DNA of 64,000 bases, from positions 27,260 through 91,259 of the forward strand of contig JAMPFQ010000017.1 of assembly GCA_023664345.1 (NCBI GenBank), given 5' to 3'. This stretch comes from Lachnospiraceae bacterium (GTDB lineage: Bacteria; Bacillota; Clostridia; Lachnospirales; Lachnospiraceae). Positions within the stretch are counted from its first letter, which is position 1. Each line of letters opens with the position of its first letter. Positions 14,627 through 24,783 of the stretch are shown in pieces. A program made the translations under genes and the position numbers. Under the pieces are notes generated by a model. The model did not search any database and was not told where the DNA came from. It was given only the letters and a program-made list of their open reading frames with translations.

Positions 14627-14767
14627 TAGTTCCGTCTCTGCACTACAGCCCCCTTTGTAGGGGGAGCAATTTTCAGATGTAAGAGACCATCTGAAAATTC
14701 TCCCGGGGGCTTACGTTCCGAGACTGTTTTAAGCCTATTTTTAGTTCCGTCTCTGCACTACAGCCCC
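14627..14767 (-). repeat. Direct repeats and hairpin in the secA-prfB gap
   Basis: Two identical 26-base direct repeats (14,627-14,652 and 14,742-14,767, containing TCCGTCTCTGCACTACAG) flank a 89-base core. The core has a 12-base inverted repeat AATTTTCAGATG / CATCTGAAAATT (about 14,672-14,699) extended by GGGAG/CTCCC, and the 17-mer CGTTCCGAGACTGTTTT shared (inverted) with 12,050-12,066. No gene is seen. It may be a dispersed element or an RNA structure between secA and prfB. Confidence 0.65.
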
Positions 14768-14777
14768 AAGACTACTC

Positions 14778-17345
14778 TTAGGCCTTACGGCCACAGCACT
14801 GCTTATATTTCTTCCCGCTGCCGCAGGGACAGGGATCATTGGGATAGATCTTGGCGTTTTCACGCTTCACGGGGCCCTTGGGAACGGAATCATCCTTGTT
14901 GGTGCCCGTTACCTTTGCCACCTGCTCACGCTCTATCTTCTGCTCTACCCTGATATGGAATAACAGGCGTACTGTTTCCTCTTTGATGTTCTGAGTCATC
15001 TCATCGAACATATCGTAGCCGTTCATCTTATATTCCACCAGGGGATCCCTCTGTCCATAGGCCTGCAGGCCGATGCCCTGGCGCAGCTGCTCCATATCAT
15101 CAATGTGATCCATCCATTTACGGTCGATCACTTTCAGCAGGATCACACGCTCCAGTTCACGGATCGCCTCCGGCTCGGGGAATTCCGCCTCCTTGCTCTC
15201 ATAAAGCTTCACGGCCTCTTCTTTCAGCTGCTGTTTCAGGCTGTTCTTCTTCGGATTCTGAACCCGCTCCGCCGTCACGGGCTGCAGGGGAACAGTGGGA
15301 ATCAGTAATGTATTCAGTTCGTTGAAATCCCAGTCCGATACATCCGCGTCGTCATTGATGCTGATATCCACTGCATTCTCCGTGATATCCGTGATCATCT
15401 TATAGATCACGTCGCGCATACTCTCGCCGTTCAGGACACGGCGGCGTTCGTCATAGATGATCTCCCTCTGCTCACTCATGACCCGGTCATATTCCAGCAG
15501 ATTCTTACGGATACCAAAGTTATTGTTCTCTATCTTCTTCTGCGCGGACTCAATGGCATTGGTCAGCGCCTTGTGTTCGATCTCCTGCCCCTCAGGGATG
15601 CCCATGGCGTTGAACATGCCGATCAGCCTCTCGGAACCAAACAGCCTCATCAGGTCATCCTGGAGGGAAATATAGAACTTGGACTCTCCCGGATCTCCCT
15701 GACGTCCGGAACGCCCTCGCAACTGATTGTCAATACGCCTGGACTCATGACGCTCGGTGCCGATGATCTTCAGGCCGCCTGCGGCTCTCGCCTCCTCGTC
15801 CAGCTTGATATCCGTACCACGCCCCGCCATGTTGGTGGCAATGGTAACAGCGCCGTGGATACCGGCATCCGCCACAATCTCCGCCTCCATCTCATGAAAC
15901 TTGGCGTTCAGCACCTTATGAGAAATCCCTCTCTTCGTGAGCAGACGGCTGATCTCCTCGCTGGCCTCGATGGTGATGGTGCCCACCAGCACGGGCTGTC
16001 CCGTCGCATGGGCAGCTTCCACCGCATCCGCAATGGCGCTCAGCTTCTCCGCCTTCGTCTTATATACCGCATCCTGCCTGTCCTCACGAATCACGGGACG
16101 GTTGGTGGGGATCTCGATCACATCCATTCCGTAAATCTCACGGAACTCGTTTTCCTCCGTCAGCGCCGTACCGGTCATCCCGCACTTTTTCGTAAAAAGA
16201 TTAAAGAAATTCTGGAAAGTAATGGTGGCGAGGGTTTTGCTCTCCCGCTTTACCTTCACATGCTCCTTGGCCTCGATCGCCTGATGCAGGCCATCGGAAT
16301 AACGGCGTCCCGGCATGATACGCCCGGTAAACTCGTCTACGATCAGCACCTGGTCGTCCTTTACCACATAATCCTGATCCCGGAACATCAGGTTGTGGGC
16401 ACGCAGCGCCAGGATAATATTGTGCTGGATCTCCAGATTTTCAGGATCCGCATAGTTTTCAATATGGAAAAACTGCTCCACCTTTTTCACACCGGCCTCG
16501 GTCAGATTGATGACCTTATCCTTTTCATTGACGATAAAGTCTCCCGTCTCCTCCTGCACCACGCCCATGATGGCGTCCATCTTGGTCAGGTTCTGTACAT
16601 CCGCGCCCCGCTGCATCCTCCGCGCCAGCAGGTCGCACATCTCATAAAGAGCCGTGGATTTGCCGCTCTGGCCGGAAATGATCAGAGGCGTCCTGGCCTC
16701 GTCGATCAGCACCGAGTCCACCTCGTCAATAATGCAGAAATGCAGGCCTCTTAAAACAAGCTGCTCCTTATAAATGACCATGTTATCACGCAGATAGTCA
16801 AAGCCCAGTTCATTATTGGTCACATAGGTGATATCGCAGTTATAGGCTTTCTGGCGCTCCTCGCTGGTCATGCTGTTTAAGACCACGCCCACGGAAAGCC
16901 CCAGGAACTCATGCACCTGCCCCATCCACTCTGCGTCACGCTTCGCCAGATAATCATTGACGGTAACGATATGGACGCCCTTTCCCGCCAGCGCGTTCAG
17001 ATAAGCAGGGGCGGTAGCGACCAGGGTCTTGCCTTCACCCGTCTTCATCTCCGCGATACGACCCTGATGCAGGATAATGCCGCCGATCAGCTGCACCCGG
17101 TAGTGCTCCATGTTCAGCACCCTCCTTGCCGCCTCCCGCACCGTAGCGAAAGCTTCCGGAAGAATGTCATCCAGGGTCTCGCCATCCGCCAGACGCTTCT
17201 TATATTCCTCCGTCTTGCCTTTGAGTTCCTCATCAGACAGCGCCTGCATGGCGGGGCGCAGTTCCTCAATCTTATCGACCAGCGGATAAATACGCTTCAG
17301 TTCCCTCTGGCTGTGTGTACCAAATATTTTATCAACAACTTTCAC
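14778..17345 (-). CDS. secA: Preprotein translocase ATPase SecA
   Basis: An 855-residue motor that drives Sec-dependent export. The start is a GTG at 17,345 ([18 protein letters not shown]). Visible: the Walker A region ([20 protein letters not shown]), the DEAD-type box ([21 protein letters not shown]), the second nucleotide domain ([25 protein letters not shown]), and a C-terminal SEC-C zinc motif ([16 protein letters not shown]). Full length for the family. prfB follows after a repeat-containing gap, the secA-prfB order common in Firmicutes. Confidence 0.97.
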   Translation of the reverse strand: MKVVDKIFGTHSQRELKRIYPLVDKIEELRPAMQALSDEELKGKTEEYKKRLADGETLDDILPEAFATVREAARRVLNMEHYRVQLIGGIILHQGRIAEMKTGEGKTLVATAPAYLNALAGKGVHIVTVNDYLAKRDAEWMGQVHEFLGLSVGVVLNSMTSEERQKAYNCDITYVTNNELGFDYLRDNMVIYKEQLVLRGLHFCIIDEVDSVLIDEARTPLIISGQSGKSTALYEMCDLLARRMQRGADVQNLTKMDAIMGVVQEETGDFIVNEKDKVINLTEAGVKKVEQFFHIENYADPENLEIQHNIILALRAHNLMFRDQDYVVKDDQVLIVDEFTGRIMPGRRYSDGLHQAIEAKEHVKVKRESKTLATITFQNFFNLFTKKCGMTGTALTEENEFREIYGMDVIEIPTNRPVIREDRQDAVYKTKAEKLSAIADAVEAAHATGQPVLVGTITIEASEEISRLLTKRGISHKVLNAKFHEMEAEIVADAGIHGAVTIATNMAGRGTDIKLDEEARAAGGLKIIGTERHESRRIDNQLRGRSGRQGDPGESKFYISLQDDLMRLFGSERLIGMFNAMGIPEGQEIEHKALTNAIESAQKKIENNNFGIRKNLLEYDRVMSEQREIIYDERRRVLNGESMRDVIYKMITDITENAVDISINDDADVSDWDFNELNTLLIPTVPLQPVTAERVQNPKKNSLKQQLKEEAVKLYESKEAEFPEPEAIRELERVILLKVIDRKWMDHIDDMEQLRQGIGLQAYGQRDPLVEYKMNGYDMFDEMTQNIKEETVRLLFHIRVEQKIEREQVAKVTGTNKDDSVPKGPVKRENAKIYPNDPCPCGSGKKYKQCCGRKA

Positions 17346-17408
17346 TTAGTATTCCATACCTTTCCGTAACAGTCCAGCCTTTGCACCTGCTACTTAAATA
17401 CACAAAAC

Positions 17409-18479
17409 TTAAAATTTATTGTAGCATATTAAAACCGCAGTTTCAATACAAAGCTGACGCCACGGCTTTAAGGATTTGTAAACTTTCTGTGAAATTTTCA
17501 TTTCTGTGTCCTGATCTTCGTGATATTCCAGCATTTCCCCGCACAGCAGACCGGTATTATCATCCAGGATCAGGCAATATAGCGGTGTTTCGCTTTCTCC
17601 CACATAAATATAATAATATTCCACGCTTCCATGGGTCACATAGCAGCGCTCATGGACCAGCCTTTCCTGCTCATCATAATAACTCTGCCTGGAAGAATAC
17701 CATGTTCCGAAGATCATGCCGTTATGCCAGTAATCCCTCTCCCGCAGAGTGCCGTCCTCCCTGTAAGACCACTCAATCTCCAGGATCTTCTGTATCTCTT
17801 TCTTTTCCGTCAGCCAGGGGATCCAGCCCTGGGAAATGTAATGTTCCAGCCGCCCGTCCTCCCGATACTGCGCGGACTCCTCGTACTCTTCCGCCTCTCC
17901 TTTTCCATCGCCGCCGTAAAAGGAAAAAACGGAATATCTGTCCGCCTCTATTCCGCCGCTGTCCATAAAATCCGTATAATACCTGTCGTTATTGGAACCG
18001 TTAAAAAGGAATCCTTCCAGCTCCATATCTTCACCGGGATAATATCGCAGACCGCAGCACAGTCCGGAATTCCAGTCACAGTACAATTCCAGCTGCAAAA
18101 CGCCGTCTTCCGCAACATATTCAAAATAAGGCTCCTGACCGTCAAAGCCATATTCACGCAGGAACGCTTCCCTGTCCGCATATTCCCGCACTGCGGCGTT
18201 GTCTGCCCTGTGGTCGGTTACGGAAAGGGTGGCTGTAGCAGAAGTCAGCGTTCCCGCTTCATCGTCCTCCCATTCTCTGTTTCCCGCATTTTTCTCCTTG
18301 GACAGCCGGGACCATTTCTGGCAGTCCACCTGTTCCGCAATCCCCACCGCTTCGGTCTCCAGCCCGGATGCCGCCTGTCCTGTCCCTGCTTCCCCGGCCT
18401 CCGCCGCGCACCCTGTCATTCCCATAGCCAATAGCACCAGTATTACAAAAAATATCAGGTGTTGTTTCATGCTCTTCAT
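17409..18479 (-). CDS. Putative lipoprotein of unknown function
   Basis: A 356-residue protein starting at 18,479 behind AGGGGGTG; the frame is open upstream without support. Residues 1-24 are a lipoprotein signal (MKSMKQHLIFFVILVLLAMG then MTGC, lipid-modified Cys24), so it is anchored outside the membrane. The mature part is acidic and rich in Tyr, with strand-like segments around YEESAQYREDGRLEHYISQG and YYDEQERLVHERCYVTHGSV that resemble repeats of a toxin_YwqK/MORN-like type, though I cannot assign a family. It follows the phosphoesterase gene after 50 bases. Confidence 0.7.
   Translation of the reverse strand: MKSMKQHLIFFVILVLLAMGMTGCAAEAGEAGTGQAASGLETEAVGIAEQVDCQKWSRLSKEKNAGNREWEDDEAGTLTSATATLSVTDHRADNAAVREYADREAFLREYGFDGQEPYFEYVAEDGVLQLELYCDWNSGLCCGLRYYPGEDMELEGFLFNGSNNDRYYTDFMDSGGIEADRYSVFSFYGGDGKGEAEEYEESAQYREDGRLEHYISQGWIPWLTEKKEIQKILEIEWSYREDGTLRERDYWHNGMIFGTWYSSRQSYYDEQERLVHERCYVTHGSVEYYYIYVGESETPLYCLILDDNTGLLCGEMLEYHEDQDTEMKISQKVYKSLKPWRQLCIETAVLICYNKF
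17418..17446 (-). promoter_or_regulatory. Probable secA promoter
   Basis: On the minus strand, TTGAAA (17,446-17,441) and TACAAT (17,423-17,418) are 17 bases apart, about 75 bases before the secA GTG. It lies inside the last codons of the lipoprotein gene. Confidence 0.6.
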
Positions 18480-18529
18480 CTCTGACCGCACCCCCTGCCA
18501 TACCGCCGTACTCTGCATAGAGACCCTGT

Positions 18530-19228
18530 CTACAGGTCTTTCAACTCCATCCGGTTCAGGATACCATCCACATCCACGCCGGGATGGGTGGCATAGATCC
18601 GGCATATCTGCTCCACAAGCGCCCTGTCCGCCCCCACCTTGCCGGCGATCTCAGCCACTCCCTTTCCTACTTTCATCTCCTTGATGATCCTGCGTATCAG
18701 CCGATCCATTTCTTTCTGCGGGAAAGCGCCGGACATCTCCACATCCGCAGTCCGGGGCAGGCAGTCTATCCTCTCCACCTCAAAACGATGTTCCTCCGGA
18801 AAAAGCGTCAGCGCCATCATGGTGACGGGAAGCCGAAAACGCCTTGGGCCACAGCTTCCCGGATTCAGGTATGTGATGCCTCTCTCTGTTTTTTCTTCAT
18901 ACTTATGTGAGTGCCCGCAGATCACGAAATCCGCATCCGACAGCTCCGCCCTGATATATTTTTTATTGTGTACCATATAGAAGCGAAAGCCGTATAACTC
19001 CGTCTCCAGTTCCATGGGCAATTCCTCCGCCCACTCCTGATCCACATTGCCCCGTACCGCGTATGTTTGGGCGATCTCCCTGAGCCTGGAAAGGATCTCC
19101 GGCTTTCCCACGTCCCCGGCGTGCAGGATCGCCTCACAGGTCTCCAGAACGCGGACACATTCCGGTCTCAGAAGTCCGTGTGTGTCCGAAATAACGGCAA
19201 CCCGGTGCGCTCTCGTCAGCCACTCCAT
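18530..19228 (-). CDS. YfcE/MJ0936-type metallophosphoesterase with a C-terminal helical extension
   Basis: A 232-residue two-metal phosphodiesterase. Residues 8-165 carry the motifs SDTHG (Asp15, His17), HAGDVG, GNVDQ and CGHSHK, ending in TYLNPGSCGPRR. About 60 further residues form a helical extension (DRLIRRIIKEMKVGKGVAEIAGKV) with HTH-like character, absent from short family members. Substrate unknown. The start overlaps the stop of the preceding gene by one base (TAATG), so the two are coupled. Confidence 0.85.
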   Translation of the reverse strand: MEWLTRAHRVAVISDTHGLLRPECVRVLETCEAILHAGDVGKPEILSRLREIAQTYAVRGNVDQEWAEELPMELETELYGFRFYMVHNKKYIRAELSDADFVICGHSHKYEEKTERGITYLNPGSCGPRRFRLPVTMMALTLFPEEHRFEVERIDCLPRTADVEMSGAFPQKEMDRLIRRIIKEMKVGKGVAEIAGKVGADRALVEQICRIYATHPGVDVDGILNRMELKDL

Positions 19229-19653
19229 TATGTCCCCTCTTCTTCCACCTTTTTGCAGAATACGATACTCAGAACAGCCACCACCACATGCAGCAGCGAA
19301 CTTACCGATAAATTCCCTGTGATCACTTTTAGCAGAGTATCAATACCGTAGATCACGATCAATGCGATGGCAGGGATCTGGCATAATCTGATGCTCCCCT
19401 TTCCGTCGGAGAACCGGAATCCGCAGATCCCCGCCAGCATATCCAACAGAGCCAGCATCAGAAACAATACCGCCAGCAGAATGAATATAGAGTCTTTTAT
19501 GGGGCCGAAAAGTCCCTGATAAGATTCCAGCATTGCTGCGATCTCCTCTTTCGCCAGCACAGACGCTGCCAATATGGCCAGGCCTCCCAGAATATCACCT
19601 ACCCCATATACTATTAATATTGCACTCGTTATTTTAAGTTTATTGCCCGGCAT
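19228..19653 (-). CDS. Small four-helix membrane protein
   Basis: A 141-residue protein with four hydrophobic segments: ITSAILIVYGVGDILGGLAILAASVLA, IFILLAVLFLMLALLDMLAGICGF, QIPAIALIVIYGIDTLL and VSSLLHVVVAVLSIVFC. GGGAGG precedes the ATG. No family recognised. It is the first gene of a unit with the phosphoesterase and lipoprotein. Confidence 0.7.
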   Translation of the reverse strand: MPGNKLKITSAILIVYGVGDILGGLAILAASVLAKEEIAAMLESYQGLFGPIKDSIFILLAVLFLMLALLDMLAGICGFRFSDGKGSIRLCQIPAIALIVIYGIDTLLKVITGNLSVSSLLHVVVAVLSIVFCKKVEEEGT

Positions 19654-19747
19654 ACCTTTTTCCTCCCTCAGTTTTAATCAAATACCTGTATTGATTTTAC
19701 CATAGTTTGCCCTGAATGTCATCAAAACCATATTTTTAAATTTCCTG

Positions 19748-19776
19748 TTGACAACTCCTGATTTCTCTGGTATGCT
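19748..19776 (+). promoter_or_regulatory. tyrS promoter
   Basis: TTGACA (19,748-19,753), 17 bases, TATGCT (19,771-19,776), directly before the T-box leader. Confidence 0.75.
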
Positions 19777-19783
19777 GACTTCA

Positions 19784-20151
19784 CAATTTCATAGTCAAGC
19801 AATTGATTTAGAAAGGCAATGACAAGAACAAGTAGCACACAGTGAAACATACAGAAAGCTGCCGGTCGATGAGAGGCGCATGGGAAGCGGTGTGTGAATA
19901 CATCTTTGAGCTTCGCACCGAATACTGTTCATGGTATCGGACAGTCAGTAGGCTGCGACGGTTCCCGCATCCGTTATCGTGCTAGAGTATAAACCCGGTA
20001 ATTATACCCGCTGATTTTCCATACAAACGACAGCGTCAATGCAACAACGGGGCGTACTCGAAGAGGCCGCCGGGCGTGAGCCTGGCAGTGAACATCAGGT
20101 GGTATCACGAGACATTATGACTCTCGTCCTTTTGAAGGACGGGAGTTTTTT
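19784..20151 (+). ncRNA. T-box leader of tyrS
   Basis: The gap 19,654-20,270 holds a T-box riboswitch. The T-box sequence is AGGTGGTATCACG (20,097-20,109), a slight variant of AGGGTGGNACCGCG. An upstream stem I region spans about 19,810-19,960, with a candidate Tyr specifier codon TAC at 19,923-19,925 after GCACCG. A rho-independent terminator CTC-T-CGTCC / GGACGGGAG plus TTTTTT lies at 20,121-20,151. Uncharged tRNA-Tyr would be expected to favour antitermination and tyrS expression. Confidence 0.88.
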
Positions 20152-20270
20152 GTTTCCGTTTACAATGATGGAAAAAGCCATGCCTTCAGCCCAATTACGA
20201 ATACCGCGAGAATAAAACATCTCATTGCCTGCAGCGGATACCTGATTACATGAAAGGAGACAGCAACACA

Positions 20271-21569
20271 ATGAACACAACAAACACAACACAGCAAAAA
20301 GCAGAACAGCCAAACATGGAACCGCACAATGCCATGCCGGAGGACACAGCGCCTCTACAGGCTCAGGTCGCACATCAGCTTCGCATCATCAAACAGGGCT
20401 CCGCAAATCTGATCGGAGAGGAAGACCTGAAAAAGAAACTGGAGCGGAGCGTCCTCACCAAAACCCCGCTGAAGATCAAATTCGGCATGGACCCCAGCGC
20501 CCCCGACCTGCATCTGGGGCATGCCGTGGCGCTTCGCAAATTAAAGCAGCTTCAGGATCTGGGGCACACCGTGATCATCATTGTGGGCGACTTTACGGGA
20601 AAGATCGGCGACCCCACCGGAAAAAGCAAGGGCAGGAACGCTTTGACGGACGCGGAAGTACTGCGAAACGCCCAGACCTACCAGGAACAGGTATTCCACA
20701 TCCTGGACAGGGAAAAGACCATCGTACGCTACAACGGCGAATGGCTGGAACTGCTGCAGCTGGATCAGGTGCTGAAGCTTGCGTCCACCATCACTGTGGC
20801 GCGGATGCTGGAACGGGACGACTTTCAGACCCGGTTCCGCAATAATACCCCCATCGGGCTACATGAATTTTTTTACCCGCTGATGCAGGCATATGATTCC
20901 GTGGAGATAGAAGCGGATCTCGAGCTGGGCGGCACAGACCAGACCTTTAACATCCTCATGGGCAGAAGCCTTCAGAAAGACATGGGGCAGGAGCCTCAGG
21001 CGGCGCTGTTCATGCCCCTTTTGGAGGGAACGGACGGCGTGGAAAAAATGAGCAAGAGCCTGGGCAATTACATCGGCATCTACGAGGATGCCAGAACCAT
21101 ATTTCAGAAGACCATGCAGATACCGGACAACATGATCGTCAAATATTTTGAACTGGCTACGGATATCCTGCCGGAAGAACTGGACCGGGTCAAAGCCGAA
21201 CTGGAAAACGGCTGCAATCCCAGGGATATCAAGCTGCGGCTGGCGAAAACGGTGACTTCCCTGTACCATACTGCCCAGGAGGCAGAGGATGCAAGAGACT
21301 TTTTCATACAGGCATTTTCCAAAAGGGAGATTCCTGACCAGGCGGATACATTGTCCGTACCCTTTGGCCAGGGAAAGTTTTCAGACTACATCCGACCCCT
21401 GGTGGCAGCAGGCTATGCCGCCAGCGGAGGCGAACTGCGCAGGATGGTGGCGCAGGGCGGCATCCGGAAAAACGGCACGCAGCTGGAAAACGTGGATGAA
21501 CTTATCAACTCCGGTGATGTGCTCCGGATCGGAAAACGCAGATTTGTTAAAATAACATATGATATGTGA
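20271..21569 (+). CDS. tyrS: Tyrosyl-tRNA synthetase
   Basis: A 432-residue class I synthetase that charges tRNA-Tyr. The ATG at 20,271 follows AAAGGAG; an ATG at 20,250 overlaps that site. Family features: FGMDPSAPDLHLGHAV (HIGH-type), KMSKSLGN (KMSKS), and a C-terminal S4 RNA-binding domain (GGELRRMVAQGGIRKNGTQLENVDELINSGDVLRIGKRRFVK). The first 35 residues are a polar, Thr/Asn/Gln-rich extension not typical of the family. Controlled by the T-box upstream. Confidence 0.96.
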   Translation: MNTTNTTQQKAEQPNMEPHNAMPEDTAPLQAQVAHQLRIIKQGSANLIGEEDLKKKLERSVLTKTPLKIKFGMDPSAPDLHLGHAVALRKLKQLQDLGHTVIIIVGDFTGKIGDPTGKSKGRNALTDAEVLRNAQTYQEQVFHILDREKTIVRYNGEWLELLQLDQVLKLASTITVARMLERDDFQTRFRNNTPIGLHEFFYPLMQAYDSVEIEADLELGGTDQTFNILMGRSLQKDMGQEPQAALFMPLLEGTDGVEKMSKSLGNYIGIYEDARTIFQKTMQIPDNMIVKYFELATDILPEELDRVKAELENGCNPRDIKLRLAKTVTSLYHTAQEAEDARDFFIQAFSKREIPDQADTLSVPFGQGKFSDYIRPLVAAGYAASGGELRRMVAQGGIRKNGTQLENVDELINSGDVLRIGKRRFVKITYDM

Positions 21570-21611
21570 TTTCAGCGGGTGCATCCGTTCCGCCGGATAC
21601 ACCCGCTATAT

Positions 21612-23483
21612 TTAAGATTGACTCTCACTTACAATGCGCACCTGCTTCCCGGAAAAAGCAATACCATATTTCACAATATTAGTGATCCCATTATTTCTCA
21701 ATTCGGCGTCATACCGCTTCTCACTGATCTGGTCAAGAGCCTCCCTGGCCCGCTTTTCCAACTGCTCTCCGCCAAAGTTCCTGCCATACTTCACCTCGAT
21801 CAGGATCCCGGGCAGCTGTTTCGTTCTGGGGTACAGACCGATATCAAACCTCCCGTCCCCCGGCTCCCTGTTGGAAACGATCCTGTACTTGTCGTCCATC
21901 AGCGCCAGCATACCCGCCGTCAATCCATGGAAAAAACTTTCCTCCCCGGCATCATAGTAGCTGATCGTTCTGTCCAGGTATTCCGCCAGCGCATTCTGCA
22001 GCTTTTCCTGATCTTTCATGTAGATGCTTTCCGCCACTTTCTCTGCGGAAGATCTTTTCACCGCGCCGCACCTGATCAGATGATTCAGGATCTCATTCCG
22101 ATAAACTGCGCCGATCTCCTTATTGGGTATCTCGATCTGACACAGATACGAGCCGGTGGGCAGCAGCTCCCCTTTTACGGCTTTAAGGTATCCCGCAGCC
22201 AGCAGCAGGCTGTAGATATTGGCCGGATCCTCTTTCAGGGAGGGATAGATCACATTCATATCGATCCGGGCGGCCACGGTTTCTCCCTGTAAAAGAACCT
22301 CTAATTTTTCCAGCACATCCGGCGCGGCCACGTTCAGTACCTCATCCAGGATCTCATTCCTCCCGGTATTGGCCCAGTACGCCTGTGGCACGCACTTTTT
22401 GGAAATATAGCAGATCACGGACCAGGGATTAAATATCTCCGTGGATCCGAACAGATATCCGTCATACCACTGGCAAAGCTCTCCGTATGAACTCTCCGCA
22501 TGATAAGCCCCCAGCATATCTCCCACTTCCCGCACGGTAAACCCGAAATACTGGCTGTAAGCGTCATCCAGCACGGAATTCACATCCAGATTGTTCAATC
22601 CGCTGAAGATACTCTCCTGCGCGATCCGGAGTATCCCCGTCAGGAAGCCAAAGGATAAATGCGGGTTATCCTTAAATCCGCCGGAGAAGAAATTTCTCAT
22701 GAATCCCACGATCTTCTCATAATAATCCTGCGAATATCCCTCCTGGATGGGCGTGTCATACTCATCGATAATGATGATCGGCGCTTTCTTATGGTATTCA
22801 TGCAGCATACGCGACAGATTCTCCAATGAGGCGGACAACTCTACCTCCGACGCCGTACCGGACATGATCCTGTTCAGGTAATCCCGCTCAAAATCCGCCA
22901 GCGTGCCATCCTCGAACAATTCCCTGTGCCTGCCGAACTCCGCCTGGAGCAGAATGGATATCTTGTCTAAGGCCGCCTGCCAGGAATCATATTTCACATC
23001 CTTGAAAGTGAGGAAAATGACCGGATATTTCCCCTGATGGGAAGTATATTCCTCCCCATATTTCCATATCTTCTTATCCCTGAAATATACGCTGGTATCT
23101 TCTTCGGATATCTCAAAGAAAACGCGCAGCATATCCATGTTCAGGGTCTTCCCGAATCTCCTCGGCCTGGTAAAAAGGGAGACCTGGGCTTTCCTGTCCA
23201 GCACATCCCTGATCAGCAGCGTCTTATCCACATAATAATAATCCGCCTGGGCTCTTTTGTAGTCGGAAACCCCGATGGGCATGGAAAGAGTGGATATGGG
23301 CTTTTTCCGGTACGCACCGCTTTTGATGCGGTTATCCGCCGGCCTCACCGCGTCCGCGGGGATCTGCCAGTCCCGCCCCACTTTCATAGCTCCGGGGATC
23401 TTCCCGTCCTTGCACAGACCGCTCACCGCTCTGTCCGAAACATTCCACATTTCAGCGATATCCTTGCAGGAAACCATATGCAT
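21612..23483 (-). CDS. AAA-ATPase-like / PD-(D/E)XK nuclease-like protein with N-terminal HTH
   Basis: A 623-residue protein. The ATG at 23,483 (MHMVSCKDIAEMWNV) has AAAGGAG 9 bases upstream. Residues 1-45 form a MerR/excisionase-type HTH (WNVSDRAVSGLCKDGKIPGAMKVGRDWQIP). Then follows the AAA-ATPase-like domain of a family common in Clostridia and Bacteroidetes: YYYVDKTLLIRDVL, Walker A-like RPRRFGKTL, Walker B IIIIDEYDTPI. At the C-terminus is a PD-(D/E)XK-type nuclease fold (GRFDIGLYPRTKQLPGILIEVKYGR). Family function is unknown; mobile or defence roles have been suggested. The added HTH is less usual. Confidence 0.82.
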   Translation of the reverse strand: MHMVSCKDIAEMWNVSDRAVSGLCKDGKIPGAMKVGRDWQIPADAVRPADNRIKSGAYRKKPISTLSMPIGVSDYKRAQADYYYVDKTLLIRDVLDRKAQVSLFTRPRRFGKTLNMDMLRVFFEISEEDTSVYFRDKKIWKYGEEYTSHQGKYPVIFLTFKDVKYDSWQAALDKISILLQAEFGRHRELFEDGTLADFERDYLNRIMSGTASEVELSASLENLSRMLHEYHKKAPIIIIDEYDTPIQEGYSQDYYEKIVGFMRNFFSGGFKDNPHLSFGFLTGILRIAQESIFSGLNNLDVNSVLDDAYSQYFGFTVREVGDMLGAYHAESSYGELCQWYDGYLFGSTEIFNPWSVICYISKKCVPQAYWANTGRNEILDEVLNVAAPDVLEKLEVLLQGETVAARIDMNVIYPSLKEDPANIYSLLLAAGYLKAVKGELLPTGSYLCQIEIPNKEIGAVYRNEILNHLIRCGAVKRSSAEKVAESIYMKDQEKLQNALAEYLDRTISYYDAGEESFFHGLTAGMLALMDDKYRIVSNREPGDGRFDIGLYPRTKQLPGILIEVKYGRNFGGEQLEKRAREALDQISEKRYDAELRNNGITNIVKYGIAFSGKQVRIVSESQS

Positions 23484-23659
23484 ATCCGACATCTCCTTTC
23501 CATTCCGAGATCTATACACCTATTATATATATTTTTCGGAAAAATATCAATACAATATAATGTTCTTCCGAAAAACATGCGCCAGTCCGGTCACAATATC
23601 CATCGCAAGGATGAACAGGTTCGAAAGGCGAGGGAACTTCCGGCTCTGCTCATTCACGC

Positions 23660-23690
23660 AAAAAAAGACCCAGCCTTCCGGCCAGGCCTC
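23660..23690 (-). terminator. Terminator after the dipeptidase gene
   Basis: On the minus strand a CTGGCC-GGAA-GGCTGG hairpin with two wobble pairs (within 23,667-23,688) is followed by seven T residues (23,666-23,660), just after the dipeptidase stop. Confidence 0.65.
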
Positions 23691-23700
23691 ATTTCCCTGA

Positions 23701-24783
23701 TCACAGTATTTCTTTATATACTCTGAGCACATTCCGGCAGAATATCATATCCAGCTGGCTCTCCGTAAATCCCGCCCTGCGCATGCCCTCCCAGAGGGCT
23801 TCCATCCCCTGTGCGCCGGGAATCTCCTCATAAGTGCGAATACCGTCAAAATCGCTGCCAAGGCCCAGCACTTCAATGCCTCCCACATTGGCGATATGCT
23901 GCGCGTGGCGCGCCACCGCCTGGATGCTGCCCTGATTCTCCACTCCTACCGGCTTTTCCGCCAGAAAGTCCGCGCAGTAATTAAGACCTATGACGCCGCC
24001 TCTGTCCGCCAGCTTCCGGATCATGTCATCGGTCATATTCCTCACACAGGGGCAGACGCTCCTGGCATTGGAATGGCTTGCCACAAAGGGCTTCCTGGTC
24101 ACTGCCAGGACATCATAGAACCCTGCGTCCGACAGATGGGACACATCGGGTATCATACCCAGGCGTTCCATCTCGGCCACTATCTCTTTTCCCTTTTCCG
24201 TCAACCCTCCCGTGGTATTGCTGGTACGGTTAAAGGCTTCAAACGCCGCCTGTGCCGCCTCCCGCTTCCGCTCATATTCCATAGTGCCCGGCTGGCACTG
24301 TTCCCATGCCTTTCTCGCTTCCGAGGCTTTCCTGCCCAGTTCCCCGTCAAAGTTGGGGAATCCGATCTCATTGGGAAAATTCCAGGTCAGCGTCATCATG
24401 CGGACCCCCATCTCATACAGCTTGCGAAGCTTCCCTATCTCACCCTTACAGACCGCGCCCTCTTCCACGGTCAGCATGGCGGACATCTTTCCCGCCGCTT
24501 CATTGGCCGCAATATCCTCATAACACAGTACAGGCGCTATCAGATTCCGGTTGCGCTCCAGTTCCATCCGGTAGTGCTGATACAGCCCGCAGACTCTTTC
24601 CCAGGGGTCTCCGTCACAGTCCAGTTCCACGAACATGGCAAAATTCTGGAGCAGATAGTGGCTGTCCCGCATGCGCTCCAGATCCAGATGGCATCCGTTC
24701 TGGCGCAGTTCCTCAGGCTTTCCCTGCTCCTTGAGGCAGAGCAGTCTGTAAATAGTGTCACAGTGCATATCTATCACTTTCAT
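23701..24783 (-). CDS. Membrane dipeptidase (peptidase family M19)
   Basis: A 360-residue zinc dipeptidase of the renal dipeptidase family, active on dipeptides including D-amino acid ones. Metal-binding pattern: HCD near the start (MKVIDMHCDTIYRLL), TVEEGAVCKG with the bridging Glu, PDVSHLSDAGF and SHSNARSVCPCVRNMTDD with the two His residues, then GLGSDFDGI. No signal peptide, so it acts in the cytoplasm despite the family name. Its start overlaps the SGNH gene's stop by 4 bases (ATGA), tying it to that cell-envelope cluster. Confidence 0.92.
   Translation of the reverse strand: MKVIDMHCDTIYRLLCLKEQGKPEELRQNGCHLDLERMRDSHYLLQNFAMFVELDCDGDPWERVCGLYQHYRMELERNRNLIAPVLCYEDIAANEAAGKMSAMLTVEEGAVCKGEIGKLRKLYEMGVRMMTLTWNFPNEIGFPNFDGELGRKASEARKAWEQCQPGTMEYERKREAAQAAFEAFNRTSNTTGGLTEKGKEIVAEMERLGMIPDVSHLSDAGFYDVLAVTRKPFVASHSNARSVCPCVRNMTDDMIRKLADRGGVIGLNYCADFLAEKPVGVENQGSIQAVARHAQHIANVGGIEVLGLGSDFDGIRTYEEIPGAQGMEALWEGMRRAGFTESQLDMIFCRNVLRVYKEIL

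Noticed and set aside
15573-16754. Rightward 393-codon frame inside secA
   Set aside because: Antisense to an intact, well-recognised secA; no family features and no binding site.
23520-23700. Additional gene between the AAA-ATPase-like gene and the dipeptidase gene
   Set aside because: The frames here are short, without binding sites, and overlap a terminator.
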